From Paracoccaceae bacterium (GTDB taxonomy: Bacteria; Pseudomonadota; Alphaproteobacteria; Rhodobacterales; Rhodobacteraceae): a stretch of 64,000 nucleotides of DNA. The DNA lies in the NCBI GenBank assembly GCA_012103375.1, contig WLWX01000001.1:1478501-1542500 (forward strand), read 5' to 3'. Shown here one piece after another: positions 42,687 to 51,086 of the stretch (positions are counted from its first letter, which is position 1; each line of letters opens with the position of its first letter). The position numbers and the translations under genes were made by a program. Under the pieces are notes generated by a model. That model saw only the letters and a program-made list of their open reading frames with translations, did no database searches and was not told the origin of the DNA.

Positions 42687-43496
42687 TCAGCCCATCAATT
42701 TGTCAACATCGGCGCCTGGCATTCCGTCGCCCAATGCGGAAAAGCTACCGTTTTCAAACATTTCAACCGCCGCATCCCGGATCACCCGATGCGTCACCCG
42801 CGCCAGCGCCGACCCGAGTGAGATACGCGCCGCGCCCGCACCTGCCAGCACCTGGCGGCTGCGGTTCGCCCATGGCCCTGCGGCCAGCACGTTCACCGGT
42901 TTGCCGATCGCGACGATGCGCGCCAGATCCTCGAATGATTTGGGCAGCGGCGCATAGAGGCAATCTGCCCCCGCCTCGGCAAAGCCTTCCAGGCGGGCCA
43001 CCGCTTCGTCAATGTCATATGTCCCCTCCATGATTCCATCGGCGCGCGCCACCAGAACGAAGTCGCGCGGGCCCGCCCGGGCGGCTGCGGCTGCGGCGCG
43101 GATCCGCTCTACCGCAAGGTCGCGGTCAAAGGGGGCGCCGACGGCAAAATCCGTGTCTTCGATGGAAATGCCGGCCAGCCCGGCCTCAAAACTCAGCCGG
43201 ACGGTTTCGGCGCAGGTTTCGGGGGCGTCGCCAAAGCCATTCTCGAAATCGCCGGACACCGGCACATCAACTGCGGCCACCAGATCGGCTGCATGGGCCA
43301 GCGCCTCATCCCGGCTGAGTGTGCCGCCATCCTTTCGCCCCAGCGTAAAGGCGTGCGCGGCCGAGGATGTGGCAATCGCAGGCGCCCCCAGCGCGGCCAG
43401 CATTTTTGCCGAACCCGCATCCCAGGCATTGCCCAGAATGAACGGATCGCCGGGGCGGTGCAGGGCGCGAAATACGGCGCCGATATCCTGGGTCAT
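42687..43496 (-). CDS. Isocitrate lyase/PEP mutase-family protein
   Basis: 269 residues, a TIM barrel of the ICL/PEPM superfamily. Motifs: FILGNAWDAGSAKMLAALGAPAIATSSAA, VPVSGDFENGFGDAPE (Mg-binding Asp and the ENGFG loop), GLAGISIEDTDF, VARADGIMEGTYDIDEAVARLEGFAEAGADCLYAPL. The catalytic KKCGH loop of isocitrate lyase is absent, so it is probably an oxaloacetate- or 2-methyl-type lyase, or phosphonopyruvate-related enzyme, acting on C-C or C-P bonds next to a keto acid. Precise activity not known. Short spacing to both neighbours suggests an operon with the aminotransferase and decarboxylase. Confidence 0.85.
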   Translation of the reverse strand: MTQDIGAVFRALHRPGDPFILGNAWDAGSAKMLAALGAPAIATSSAAHAFTLGRKDGGTLSRDEALAHAADLVAAVDVPVSGDFENGFGDAPETCAETVRLSFEAGLAGISIEDTDFAVGAPFDRDLAVERIRAAAAAARAGPRDFVLVARADGIMEGTYDIDEAVARLEGFAEAGADCLYAPLPKSFEDLARIVAIGKPVNVLAAGPWANRSRQVLAGAGAARISLGSALARVTHRVIRDAAVEMFENGSFSALGDGMPGADVDKLMG

Positions 43497-43507
43497 GTCA
43501 TCCTCCG

Positions 43508-44695
43508 TTATGTGGTCCAGCGCGCGGCGGCGGCGATCATCTGGCTCAGCGCCACCGCGAAAACAGTGTCATCCACGGTCATTGCGACGCGAATATGCCC
43601 GGCGGCCGCTGCGCCGAAACTTTTGCCGGGCATCACGGCGATGGCCGCTTCGTCCAGCAGACGGTTGGCGAACCCCTCGCCATCCAGACCGGTCGCGCGC
43701 ACATCCAGCATGATATACATCGCCCCGTCAGGGTCGACCGGGCGCAGCAGGTTTTGCCCCTCCAGCAGGTTCAGAGCAATGTCGCGGCGACGCCGGAACG
43801 GGGCCGCGATCCGATCTTCGAATGCGCGCCCCTGTTTCAGCGCAAAGACCGCCGCGTCCTGGATGAAGCCCGGCACGCCATAGGTGGTGTTGGTAGCCAG
43901 ATCGCTCAGCGCCGCGATCACCGGCTCGGGCCCTGCGATCCAGCCGATGCGGCTGCCGGTCATGGCGTGGCTTTTGCTCATCGAGCCGACGATCAGCGTG
44001 CGTTCATCCATACCGGGTTCGGCGCGCGGGCTGTGGTGGGCGCCATTCCAGACCTGCGTGTCGTAAACCTCGTCCGAGATTAGCCACAGGTCATGATCGC
44101 AGCAGACCCGCGCGATATCAGCGATCACCGGTTTGGAATAAACCACGCCGGTCGGGTTGTTGGGGGTGTTCATCAGCAGGGCGCGGGCGCCGGGCGCGGC
44201 TGCGGCAATATCCTCGGCGCGCGGCACGAAGCCGTTGTCGGCATGGGCAGTGACCGGAACCGGCTCCGCGCCGGTGGCGCGGATGGTGCCGGGGTAGGTC
44301 GCGTAATAGGGATCGATGAACAGGGCGCGGACGCCGGGATCGCAAAGCGCCATCAGACTGGCAAACAGCCCGGCCTGTCCGCCGGGCGTGATGAGCAGAT
44401 TATCCGGGGTGGTGGCGACCCCGGTGCGGCTTTGCAGCCGGTCCGCCACTGTCCGGCGCAGGGCATCTGTGCCCGGAACCGCCGGATACCCCGTGTGGCC
44501 GCCGGTCGCGCTGTTGTGCATGGCGTCCAGAATGGTCCGGTCGGTCGGGATGTCATGTTCGCCGATGGTCAGCTCGGTCACCGCTTGCCCGGCGGCGATC
44601 ATGTCGCGGGCGCGATAGAAGACCTCCCAGCCGTCCGAACCGCCTGCGTTGATGCTGCTGATCTGTTGTGAAAGTCGCATGGCGCGACTGGACAT
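43508..44695 (-). CDS. Class I/II aminotransferase
   Basis: 395 residues, fold-type I PLP enzyme similar to aspartate/aromatic transaminases (AAT_like). PLP-contacting parts: TPGGQAGLFASLMALCDPG (phosphate loop), LLMNTPNNPTGVVYS (Asn), LWLISDEVYDTQVW (Asp), IVGSMSKSHAMTGSRIGWIAGP with the Schiff-base Lys in SMSKS, and GHIRVAMTVDD with the carboxylate-binding Arg. Substrate not known. The start MSSRAMRLSQQ has no strong ribosome-binding site; MRLSQQ at 44680 is an alternative. It is first in a run of PLP and keto-acid enzymes on the minus strand. Confidence 0.87.
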   Translation of the reverse strand: MSSRAMRLSQQISSINAGGSDGWEVFYRARDMIAAGQAVTELTIGEHDIPTDRTILDAMHNSATGGHTGYPAVPGTDALRRTVADRLQSRTGVATTPDNLLITPGGQAGLFASLMALCDPGVRALFIDPYYATYPGTIRATGAEPVPVTAHADNGFVPRAEDIAAAAPGARALLMNTPNNPTGVVYSKPVIADIARVCCDHDLWLISDEVYDTQVWNGAHHSPRAEPGMDERTLIVGSMSKSHAMTGSRIGWIAGPEPVIAALSDLATNTTYGVPGFIQDAAVFALKQGRAFEDRIAAPFRRRRDIALNLLEGQNLLRPVDPDGAMYIMLDVRATGLDGEGFANRLLDEAAIAVMPGKSFGAAAAGHIRVAMTVDDTVFAVALSQMIAAAARWTT

Positions 44696-44729
44696 CGGGC
44701 GGCGCGAAAGGGCAACCCCCGCGCCCCGA

Positions 44730-44761
44730 TCTTCTTGTTACAAATATCCCCGCCGGAGGCA
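44730..44761 (-). repeat. Dispersed intergenic motif (copy b)
   Basis: TCTTCTTGTTACAAATATCC then CCGCCGGAGGC: the inverted form of the motif at 34037. It lies between the aminotransferase start and the end of ygfZ. Confidence 0.5.
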
Positions 44762-44788
44762 TCGCGGCCCCGAAGGGGGCGCAATCCC

Positions 44789-45556
44789 TCAGCTCGCAAC
44801 TTCTGCTAGGGTGACGACGGCATCCCCGGCGTGCATCGCTGATTTGGCGCGGTCAAAGCGCAGATAGGCAATGGCGTGCCCGCCCGCCTGCGTGAACAGC
44901 CTTCCCGCCGGTTTGCCATCTGCGGCTATGTCGCTGCCGACCGGGGCCTGCCCGTCAACCGCGACCCGGGCCAGCCCTTTGCGCAGTTCGGTCTTGTGTT
45001 TCATGCGGGCCGTCACCTCTTGCCCGACGTAGCAGCCTTTGCGGAAATCGACGCCGTTCAGACGCTCGAAACCGGATTCCAGCGGGTAGGAGTCATTGCT
45101 GATCAGCTCGACCCCGGTATCGGGGATGCAGTTTGTAACCCGGATAGCATCCCAGTCGATGGCCGCAGGCCCACCCGCCAGCCCATAGGCCCGCCAGCCG
45201 AGATCGGGGTGGCGCGGGTCCGGCTGGGCGGTTTCGGGGGGATCACCCAGCCCGCGCGCCACCGGAATATCGTCCGCCTCAATCGTGACATCGGCGCGCA
45301 AGCGGTACATGGACAGGCGTTGGATCAGCGCGTCGGCCACGTCTGTCTTGACGTCCAGCAAGAAGGCATCACCCTGATCCAGAAGGAAGAAATCGAACAG
45401 ATATTTGCCCTGCGGCGTCAGCAATGCGGCCCAGATCAACCCGGGTTTCGTCACGTCATTGGTCACCAGGCCTTGCAGGAACGCCACGCGATCGGCGCCG
45501 CCAATGCGCAGAACCGTCCGGTCCGGGGCGATTTCTGCTGTTTTCATCGCATCCAT
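44789..45556 (-). CDS. ygfZ: Folate-binding Fe-S assembly protein YgfZ
   Basis: 255 residues, shorter than the E. coli protein (326). The N-terminal GcvT-like fold has RVAFLQGLVTNDV and LLTPQGKYLFDFFLLDQGDAFLLDV. The defining YgfZ/CAF17 motif is FRKGCYVGQEVTARMKHKTELRKGLARV, whose KGCYVGQE contains the key Cys. The family helps assemble or repair iron-sulfur clusters using tetrahydrofolate and supports tRNA modification. It faces the divergent glycosyltransferase gene 35 bases away. Identity is certain; the extra C-terminal part of gamma-proteobacterial forms is missing as usual for this clade. Confidence 0.9.
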   Translation of the reverse strand: MDAMKTAEIAPDRTVLRIGGADRVAFLQGLVTNDVTKPGLIWAALLTPQGKYLFDFFLLDQGDAFLLDVKTDVADALIQRLSMYRLRADVTIEADDIPVARGLGDPPETAQPDPRHPDLGWRAYGLAGGPAAIDWDAIRVTNCIPDTGVELISNDSYPLESGFERLNGVDFRKGCYVGQEVTARMKHKTELRKGLARVAVDGQAPVGSDIAADGKPAGRLFTQAGGHAIAYLRFDRAKSAMHAGDAVVTLAEVAS

Positions 45557-45591
45557 GTCCCGTGATATAGGCGGCCAGCCGAAAGGATACC

Positions 45592-46278
45592 ATGCCCGCC
45601 CCGATCACAGTCATCATTCCGACCCTTAACGCAGCCGAGGCTTTGGCGTCCGCGGCCGCTGCCCTGATGCCGGGGGTCGAGGCGGGGCTGATTCGCGCGC
45701 TGGTGATCAGTGACGGTGGGTCGCAGGACGCGACGATTGATGTTGCGGAAGACCTTGGCGCCACGGTGACGGTCGGGCCGGCCGGGCGCGGCGGGCAGAT
45801 TGCGCGCGGGGTCGCGGCGGCGCAGACCGACTGGCTACTAATCCTCCACGCCGACAGCTGGCCCGAGGGCGACTGGGTCGATGCCGTCGCGGCCCATATC
45901 GCGGCGCGCGCCGACAAGGCGGGGTGGTTCCGGTTGCGGTATCGCGCGCCGGGGCGGGCGGCGCGGAGGGTGGCGGGCTGGGCCAATTTGCGGTCGCGGG
46001 TGCTTGGGCTGCCCTATGGCGATCAGGGGTTGTTGATCCACCGCGATCTGCTGGCACAAGTCGGCGGCTTTCCTGATATGCCGCTGATGGAAGACGTGGC
46101 GCTGGCGCGCAGGCTGAAGGGCCGATTGCGCGGGCTTGACGCGACGGTCAGCACCTCGGCCGAGCGTTATCTGTCAGGCGGATGGGTGCGCCGTGGGGTG
46201 CGCAACCTCTGGACGCTGGCGCGGTATCTGATGGGCGCTGATCCTGAAAAACTGGCGCAAAGCTATCGGCGACGTTGA
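45592..46278 (+). CDS. TIGR04283-type family 2 glycosyltransferase
   Basis: 228 residues, GT-A fold: ITVIIPTLNAAEALASAAAALM, ALVISDGGSQDATIDVAEDLGA (in place of DGSxD), WLLILHADSWPEGDW (the DxD-like HAD), LPYGDQGLLIHRDLLAQVGGFPDMPLMEDVALARRLK (acceptor-site GDQG and ED motif). Proteins of this type are annotated as arsenosugar-biosynthesis glycosyltransferases because some lie next to arsS; here no arsenic gene is seen, so the sugar and acceptor are open. Followed by a short gap and the convergent PleD-like gene. Confidence 0.85.
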   Translation: MPAPITVIIPTLNAAEALASAAAALMPGVEAGLIRALVISDGGSQDATIDVAEDLGATVTVGPAGRGGQIARGVAAAQTDWLLILHADSWPEGDWVDAVAAHIAARADKAGWFRLRYRAPGRAARRVAGWANLRSRVLGLPYGDQGLLIHRDLLAQVGGFPDMPLMEDVALARRLKGRLRGLDATVSTSAERYLSGGWVRRGVRNLWTLARYLMGADPEKLAQSYRRR

Positions 46279-46361
46279 GCGTCGGGGCGTTCTTCGGCGC
46301 GGATGAGAAGTTGCGGCGGATTGGCAAATCCAAAAGCAATTCAGGTACTAACGATGGCGCT

Positions 46362-47768
46362 TCAGGCGGCGTTCTGTCCGCTGCAGTCAACCGCGCCGGG
46401 TGCGTCCGAGCGCACCAGACAGACACGATCGCGCCCTGCCGATTTGGCCGAATAAAGCGCCGCGTCCGCCTTGGCAAAAAGCGTGTCCAGGTTATCGGGG
46501 CTGGCGGTGATGTGGCCTGTTGCGACACCGACGCTGATGGTCACCGGCTGATTTGTGCCGCCCATGCCCAGCGGTGCGGTCAGTCCGCGAATGCTGGCGC
46601 ACAATCGTTCCCCGGCGCGCCGAGCCTGATCTGCGGACAAGCCGCGCATCACGATCAGGAATTCTTCCCCGCCAAACCGGGCCAGCAGGTCGTCAAGGCG
46701 CAGACTGGCGCGCAGGCGCGTCGCGACCTCGGCCAGGATTGCATCGCCCGCGGCGTGACCGAAGCGGTCGTTCACCTGCTTGAAATGATCCAGATCCGCA
46801 ACCATCACAGCCACCGGTTCCGGGGTCGTGCTGGTTTCGGCACCCTGTGTCATGGCGCGCATCGCATTCACCGCATAGCGGCGGTTGAACAGCCCGGTAA
46901 GCGGGTCGGTGGCGGCAAGGCGCAGGCTTTCCTCGACCGGCGCGCGCAGGGCGTCGACCTCCTCCTTGCGGGTCAACAGCCGATCGACGCGCAGACGCAG
47001 CTCGTCAGCCGACGCCGGGGCAGGCAAGACGTCATCGGCACCAAGATCCAGCGCCATCGCGGCGGTCCCGCCCGCTGGCCCGTCCAGCACCGCCAGGATC
47101 GGAATGCGCCGCGTTGCCTGCCGATTGCGCAATTCCGCCAGCAGCGTCAGCCCGTTTGCGGCGGCCGGAGTGTTGCTGATCTCCAGAACAATCGCGTCGG
47201 GTTCAGGGCCTGAATTCTGGTTTATTGTCAGGATGTTGTCAGGCGACAGCGCGCGGGTTGCAATGGAGCCCAACGCCGTGGCCCAGGCCGCAAGGCGCGC
47301 CCCATCCAGCGATACCAGTGCGGCAACCGGGGCCGGGCGCCAGGGCAGCGATGGCTCGGCAAACCCATAGGTCCCGGCGGTGATCTGGTTGCGGCGAAGC
47401 TCTCTCACTTCGCGGGTGGTGCGGATCAGGCTGCGCAGGCGCGCCTGCAGGAATGTTCCGCCGACCGGGCGGGGCAGGGCTTCGTCCAGGCCCGACATCA
47501 GTGCGCAGTCGCGATTCTGGGTTTTGTCCAGAAGGCCCACGATTGACGTGTCCTGCCCATCGCGACTGCGCCGCAGGTCGATCAGAATGTCGTCAGACAG
47601 GAACTCGGTCCCGATCATCAGGACATCGGGCGCCCCGGTGTCCAGCGACGCGGCCAGCGCGTCGGGGTCCGCAACCGAGGATACGTCGTAACACGCCTTG
47701 GAAAGTTCCGCCTCAAGCGCCGCGCGATGGGGCCCGTCACCTTCGGCAATCAACACCCGCCAGGCCAT
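46362..47768 (-). CDS. PleD-like REC-REC-GGDEF diguanylate cyclase
   Basis: 468 residues from ATG 47768 (GGGAGG upstream). Two receiver-like domains (about 1-125 and 140-275) precede a GGDEF domain (about 300-460). The cyclase has LDHFKQVNDRFGHAAGDAIL (metal Asp), FGGEEFLIV as active A-site, and the inhibitory RxxD I-site (RLDD) five residues before it, so it should make c-di-GMP and be feedback-inhibited. The receiver domains look unable to be phosphorylated: the phospho-acceptor strand reads DVLMIGTEF in the first (Gly in place of Asp) and AIVLEIS in the second (Glu in place of Asp). Hence control by another route is expected. Confidence 0.88.
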   Translation of the reverse strand: MAWRVLIAEGDGPHRAALEAELSKACYDVSSVADPDALAASLDTGAPDVLMIGTEFLSDDILIDLRRSRDGQDTSIVGLLDKTQNRDCALMSGLDEALPRPVGGTFLQARLRSLIRTTREVRELRRNQITAGTYGFAEPSLPWRPAPVAALVSLDGARLAAWATALGSIATRALSPDNILTINQNSGPEPDAIVLEISNTPAAANGLTLLAELRNRQATRRIPILAVLDGPAGGTAAMALDLGADDVLPAPASADELRLRVDRLLTRKEEVDALRAPVEESLRLAATDPLTGLFNRRYAVNAMRAMTQGAETSTTPEPVAVMVADLDHFKQVNDRFGHAAGDAILAEVATRLRASLRLDDLLARFGGEEFLIVMRGLSADQARRAGERLCASIRGLTAPLGMGGTNQPVTISVGVATGHITASPDNLDTLFAKADAALYSAKSAGRDRVCLVRSDAPGAVDCSGQNAA

Positions 47769-47863
47769 ATTCTCGACGCCTCCCAATCGAAACGGCTTTC
47801 GCCGGTTAACCAAACTTTCGTAAACAAAGGTTAAGAAAACCTTTCTGTGTTGCGGAGAATTCT

Positions 47864-48142
47864 ATGAAAACTGAGCAGGCTGAGATTCTGGGCGCACAGG
47901 CGTTGGCGTGGCTTGCCAACAGCGATGATCTGCTGCCGGTGTTTCTGGGCGCAACCGGGGCGGATGGTGCCGATCTGCGCGGGCAGGCGGATCGCCCGGA
48001 ATTCCTGGGGTCGGTGCTGGATTTTCTGATGATGGATGACGCCTGGGTCATTGCATTCTGTGACGCCCATTCACTGCCTTACGACACGTTGATGCGGGCG
48101 CGCCAGGCCCTGCCGGGCGGGCAGGACGTCAGCTGGACATGA
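47864..48142 (+). CDS. DUF3572 family protein
   Basis: 92 residues. The family pattern is visible as AQALAWLANSDDLLPVFLGATGADGADLRGQADRPEFLGSVLDFLMMDDAWVIAFCDAHSL. All-helical, cytosolic, without known function; usually single-copy in Rhodobacterales and near a PleD-like regulator, as here (divergent, 95 bases away). The second residue Lys and A-rich leader suggest good expression. Confidence 0.83.
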   Translation: MKTEQAEILGAQALAWLANSDDLLPVFLGATGADGADLRGQADRPEFLGSVLDFLMMDDAWVIAFCDAHSLPYDTLMRARQALPGGQDVSWT

Positions 48143-48184
48143 TCGCACCTTGACCCCGCGCCCCAGCCTGCGACAACCAGCTTT

Positions 48185-48880
48185 ATGAGCGGGTTAGATG
48201 GCATAGTATTCGACAAGGACGGCACGCTGTTCGATTTCGAAGCGGCATGGTCGGGCTGGACCCACGGGGTCATCAGCGATTTTGCCAGCGGAAACAGCGC
48301 ACTGGCCCACCGCCTGGGCGATGCGGTCGGCTATGATGTCCCCGGGCGGCGATTTCAGCCCAACAGCGTGGCCATCGCCGGAACGCCCCGGGAAATCGCC
48401 GAGGCGCTGAGCGGCCATCTGCCGGATCGGTCCGTGGATGAGGTGTTGGCGCATCTGGATCAGACTGCCGCCCTGGCGCCGCAACATCCGGTTGTGCCAC
48501 TGGAACCGCTGTTTGACACCCTGCGCGCGCGCAATCTGCGCCTGGGGATTGCGACCAACGATACCGAGATGCCGGCCCGCGCGCATTTGACCGGCGCCGG
48601 GGTGATCGCCCATTTCGATTTCATCGCGGGGTCGGATTCCGGTTTTGGCGGCAAGCCCGCGCCCGGACAATTGCTGGCCTTCGCCGAGGCCCTCGATCTG
48701 GATCCGTCGCGTTGCGCCATGGTCGGCGATAGCCCCCATGACCTAGACGCCGGGCGCGCGGCAGGCATGGCCTGTGTCGCCGTTCTGACCGGGCCGGGCC
48801 CAGCCGATGATCTGCGCCCGCTGGCCGACGTCGTCCTGCCCGATATCGGCCATCTGCGCGCCTGGCTGGATGCGCGTTAA
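48185..48880 (+). CDS. HAD-family phosphatase, phosphoglycolate phosphatase-like
   Basis: 231 residues. HAD motifs in order: I, VFDKDGTLFDF (nucleophile Asp and general acid Asp); II, LGIATNDTE (Thr/Asn); III, GKPAPGQLL (Lys); IV, AMVGDSPHDLDAGRAAG (Mg Asp pair). The helical cap sits between motifs I and II, the type C1 layout of Gph and beta-phosphoglucomutase. It hydrolyses a small phosphate ester; phosphoglycolate is the commonest substrate in this branch but is not proven. Four-base convergent overlap with the XdhC gene. Confidence 0.85.
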   Translation: MSGLDGIVFDKDGTLFDFEAAWSGWTHGVISDFASGNSALAHRLGDAVGYDVPGRRFQPNSVAIAGTPREIAEALSGHLPDRSVDEVLAHLDQTAALAPQHPVVPLEPLFDTLRARNLRLGIATNDTEMPARAHLTGAGVIAHFDFIAGSDSGFGGKPAPGQLLAFAEALDLDPSRCAMVGDSPHDLDAGRAAGMACVAVLTGPGPADDLRPLADVVLPDIGHLRAWLDAR

Positions 48881-49839
48881 CCCCGTCTGAGGCGCTCGGT
48901 CAGTTCCGCCAGGATCGAGATTGCAATCTCGGCCGGGGATTTCGCGCCGATGTCGAGGCCCACCGGCGCGTGGATCCGTGCCAAAGCCCCATCATCGAAC
49001 CGCGCGCCCAGCCGTTCCAGGCGTTTGCCATGGGTGCGTTTCGACCCAAGGCTGCCCAGATAGAAGACGTCCGAAGCCAACGCGGTTTCAATCGCCGGAT
49101 CGTCGATCTTCGGATCATGCGACAAGGTGACCACCGCCGTGCGGGCGTCCAGCCCGATCTCGGTCAAGGCGGCGTCAGGCCAGTCCGTCGAAATCACCTC
49201 GCCCGGGAAGCGTGCGTCGCTGGCAAAGGCACTGCGCGGGTCAACCAGATACGGGTCATATCTGGCCAGCCGGGCCATCTGAATCAATGGTTGCGCGACA
49301 TGGACGGCGCCAACGACAATCAGGCGCAGGGGGGGATTGTGGATGGCGACAAAGCGGCTGCCTTCAAAACCGGACCGATCCATGGCGAAGCGGTCGGCAA
49401 AATCGCCGGGGGCAGGGATCAACGCCCGCTGCCAGTTGTCGGTATCGACAACCAGCGCCACGGCACGCCGGTCTGCGCGCGCAGCAACAAGATCCGCCAG
49501 CACCCCCTCGAGCAGGGCCGACCCAACCGGTTCCAGCAGAATCCGGATCGTTCCGCCGCAGGCCAGGCCCACCGCGAAGGCGTCATCGTCGCTGATCCCA
49601 TAGGTCAGCAATCGCGGCTTTGCGTCATCCAGCGCCTCCATCGCCTCGGCGACCACGGCCCCTTCGACACACCCGCCCGAGACGGATCCGGCAATCTCTC
49701 CCCCAGCCGAAATCGCCAGCTGGCTGCCAACAGGGCGCGGTGCGGACCCCCAGGTTTCCACGACGGTCGCCAGCACAGCCCCGCGCCCGTCGCGGTGCCA
49801 GGCCAGCGCGGTTTCCGGAATGTCATCGAAACGGGTCAT
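48877..49839 (-). CDS. XdhC-family molybdenum-cofactor chaperone
   Basis: 320 residues. N-terminal XdhC domain: LATVVETWGSAPRPVGSQLAISAGGEIAGSVSGGCVEGAVV and LACGGTIRILLEPVG; C-terminal Rossmann domain: LRLIVVGAVHVAQPLIQMARLARYDPYLVDPRSAFAS and VVTLSHDPKIDDPAIETAL, FYLGSLGSKRTHGKRLERL. Such proteins sulfurate or insert molybdenum cofactor in xanthine dehydrogenase or CO dehydrogenase-type enzymes. IS630 copy 4 begins four bases before its ATG, so the upstream ribosome-binding site (GAGG, now beyond 50.9 kb) and promoter have been cut off. The coding sequence is intact; expression may be reduced or come from the IS. Confidence 0.88.
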   Translation of the reverse strand: MTRFDDIPETALAWHRDGRGAVLATVVETWGSAPRPVGSQLAISAGGEIAGSVSGGCVEGAVVAEAMEALDDAKPRLLTYGISDDDAFAVGLACGGTIRILLEPVGSALLEGVLADLVAARADRRAVALVVDTDNWQRALIPAPGDFADRFAMDRSGFEGSRFVAIHNPPLRLIVVGAVHVAQPLIQMARLARYDPYLVDPRSAFASDARFPGEVISTDWPDAALTEIGLDARTAVVTLSHDPKIDDPAIETALASDVFYLGSLGSKRTHGKRLERLGARFDDGALARIHAPVGLDIGAKSPAEIAISILAELTERLRRG

Positions 49840-49842
49840 CTA

Positions 49843-50895
49843 AAGCGTTTCGACATTAACCTGAGACATATCCGGCGGCCTTAAAGTAGTTCCAGCATTC
49901 TACTGGGTCGTAGAGATCGCAGATTGCTCCGATTGCTTCGAAGACCTGGGTAAAGGACCTGGCCCCGATCCGTCGCAAATGGGCTTTCAGTTTAGAGAAG
50001 GCCTGCTCGATGGGATTCAGGTCGGGCGAGTACGGTGGCAGGTAAAGGAACCAGCAGCCGTGATTGCGTAAAGCCTGCGTCGCCTCCTTATTCCGGTGGG
50101 TTGCCAGGTTGTCGAGAATGACGACAGTGCCGGGGTTGATCTCGGGGACCAGCACTTCGCGGATGTAGGCCGCGAAGGCGGGGCCATCTATCGCTCCCTT
50201 GATGACCCAAGGTGCGATCAGCGCGCCTTGGGTCAGGCCCGCGATCAAGGTTTGGGTTCCCCAGCTTCCGAAGGGCGCATCCATCGTCAGGCGCTTACCG
50301 CGCTTGGCTCTGCCGCGTAGGCGCGTGAGGTTTGTCTTCACTGCGGTTTCGTCAATAAAGACAACGCGCTCAGGAAAGGTCGCAATGGCTGGCGAGCGGT
50401 ATCTGAACCAGTCGGCCCGTTGCTGCCTTACCTTGGCGCGGCGGCGCTCGGTTGCGACCAGCGACTTTTTTTGTACGTGAAGCCGAGCCGGGACAGAAGG
50501 TTGGCGATGGAGGAGTGATGCACCCGCACACCCTCTGCATCGGCCAGCGCATTACGCAACTCAAAGAGCGTGATGTCAGGGTCTTGTGCGATCAACTCCT
50601 CAAAGAATTCCCGATGCGGAGCCAGCTTTCCCTTGCCGCGCGGCGGTCCCTGCCGGGCAGGTTCCGCATGACCCTTCATCCTCACCTGACGCGCCCACCG
50701 CGCGCCTGTGGCAGGCGACAGCTTCAACCGCAACGCCGCCGCGCGCCCGCTCAACCCTTCTTCAATGTATCTCTGAAACCGTATCCGAAGCGCAGATGGC
50801 AAAGGTGCTGACATGATCCATCCTCCCAAACAGGATGAATCACAGATCAGGTCTCAAGGGAATCCCTCGCGATTCAGGTTCAAGCCGAAACGCTT
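49843..50895 (-). mobile_element. IS630-family insertion sequence, copy 4
   Basis: 1053 bp with TA at 49841-49842 and 50896-50897. Both inverted ends are intact. It lies directly upstream of the XdhC start and in the same direction as that gene. Pro in MDAPFGSWG groups it with the truncated copy 3, Arg in GARWARQ with 2 and 3. Confidence 0.93.
49856..50814 (-). CDS. IS630-family transposase, -1 frameshifted (copy 4)
   Basis: Start ATG 50814 with GGGAGG upstream; first frame ends at 50428; the A7 shift site is at about 50466-50472 on the minus strand; second frame ends at 49856. DDE residues in FIDETAVK, ILDNLATHRN and PDLNPIEQ are intact, so it is a functional candidate like copies 1 and 2. 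Confidence 0.9.
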
Positions 50896-50973
50896 TAGGT
50901 GCCTCGCAGAATGCGCCAGTATCATGGGGCGCGCGGCGAGGCAGTGCCAGAGCGAAATGTCAAAGCGCCGCTG

Positions 50974-51079
50974 GCCGGAGTATCCGCCAAAAGAAGACAG
51001 GCAGGCGAAAGCCGACCCATAATCTTCTTCTCGTTGAAAATATCCCGGAGGGGGTCCGGGGGAGGCTGGCCTCCCCCGG
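50974..51079 (-). terminator. Dispersed motif plus OmpA-gene terminator hairpin
   Basis: CCGGGGGAGG (51056-51065) pairs with CCTCCCCCGG (51070-51079) with a four-base loop, eight bases from the stop of the OmpA-type gene on the minus strand, followed by GGGATATTTTC. The stretch 50974-51000 (GCCGGAGTATCCGCCAAAAG...) is a degenerate copy of the motif at 34037. No gene is seen between the IS and here. Confidence 0.65.
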
Positions 51080-51086
51080 CCTGAGG

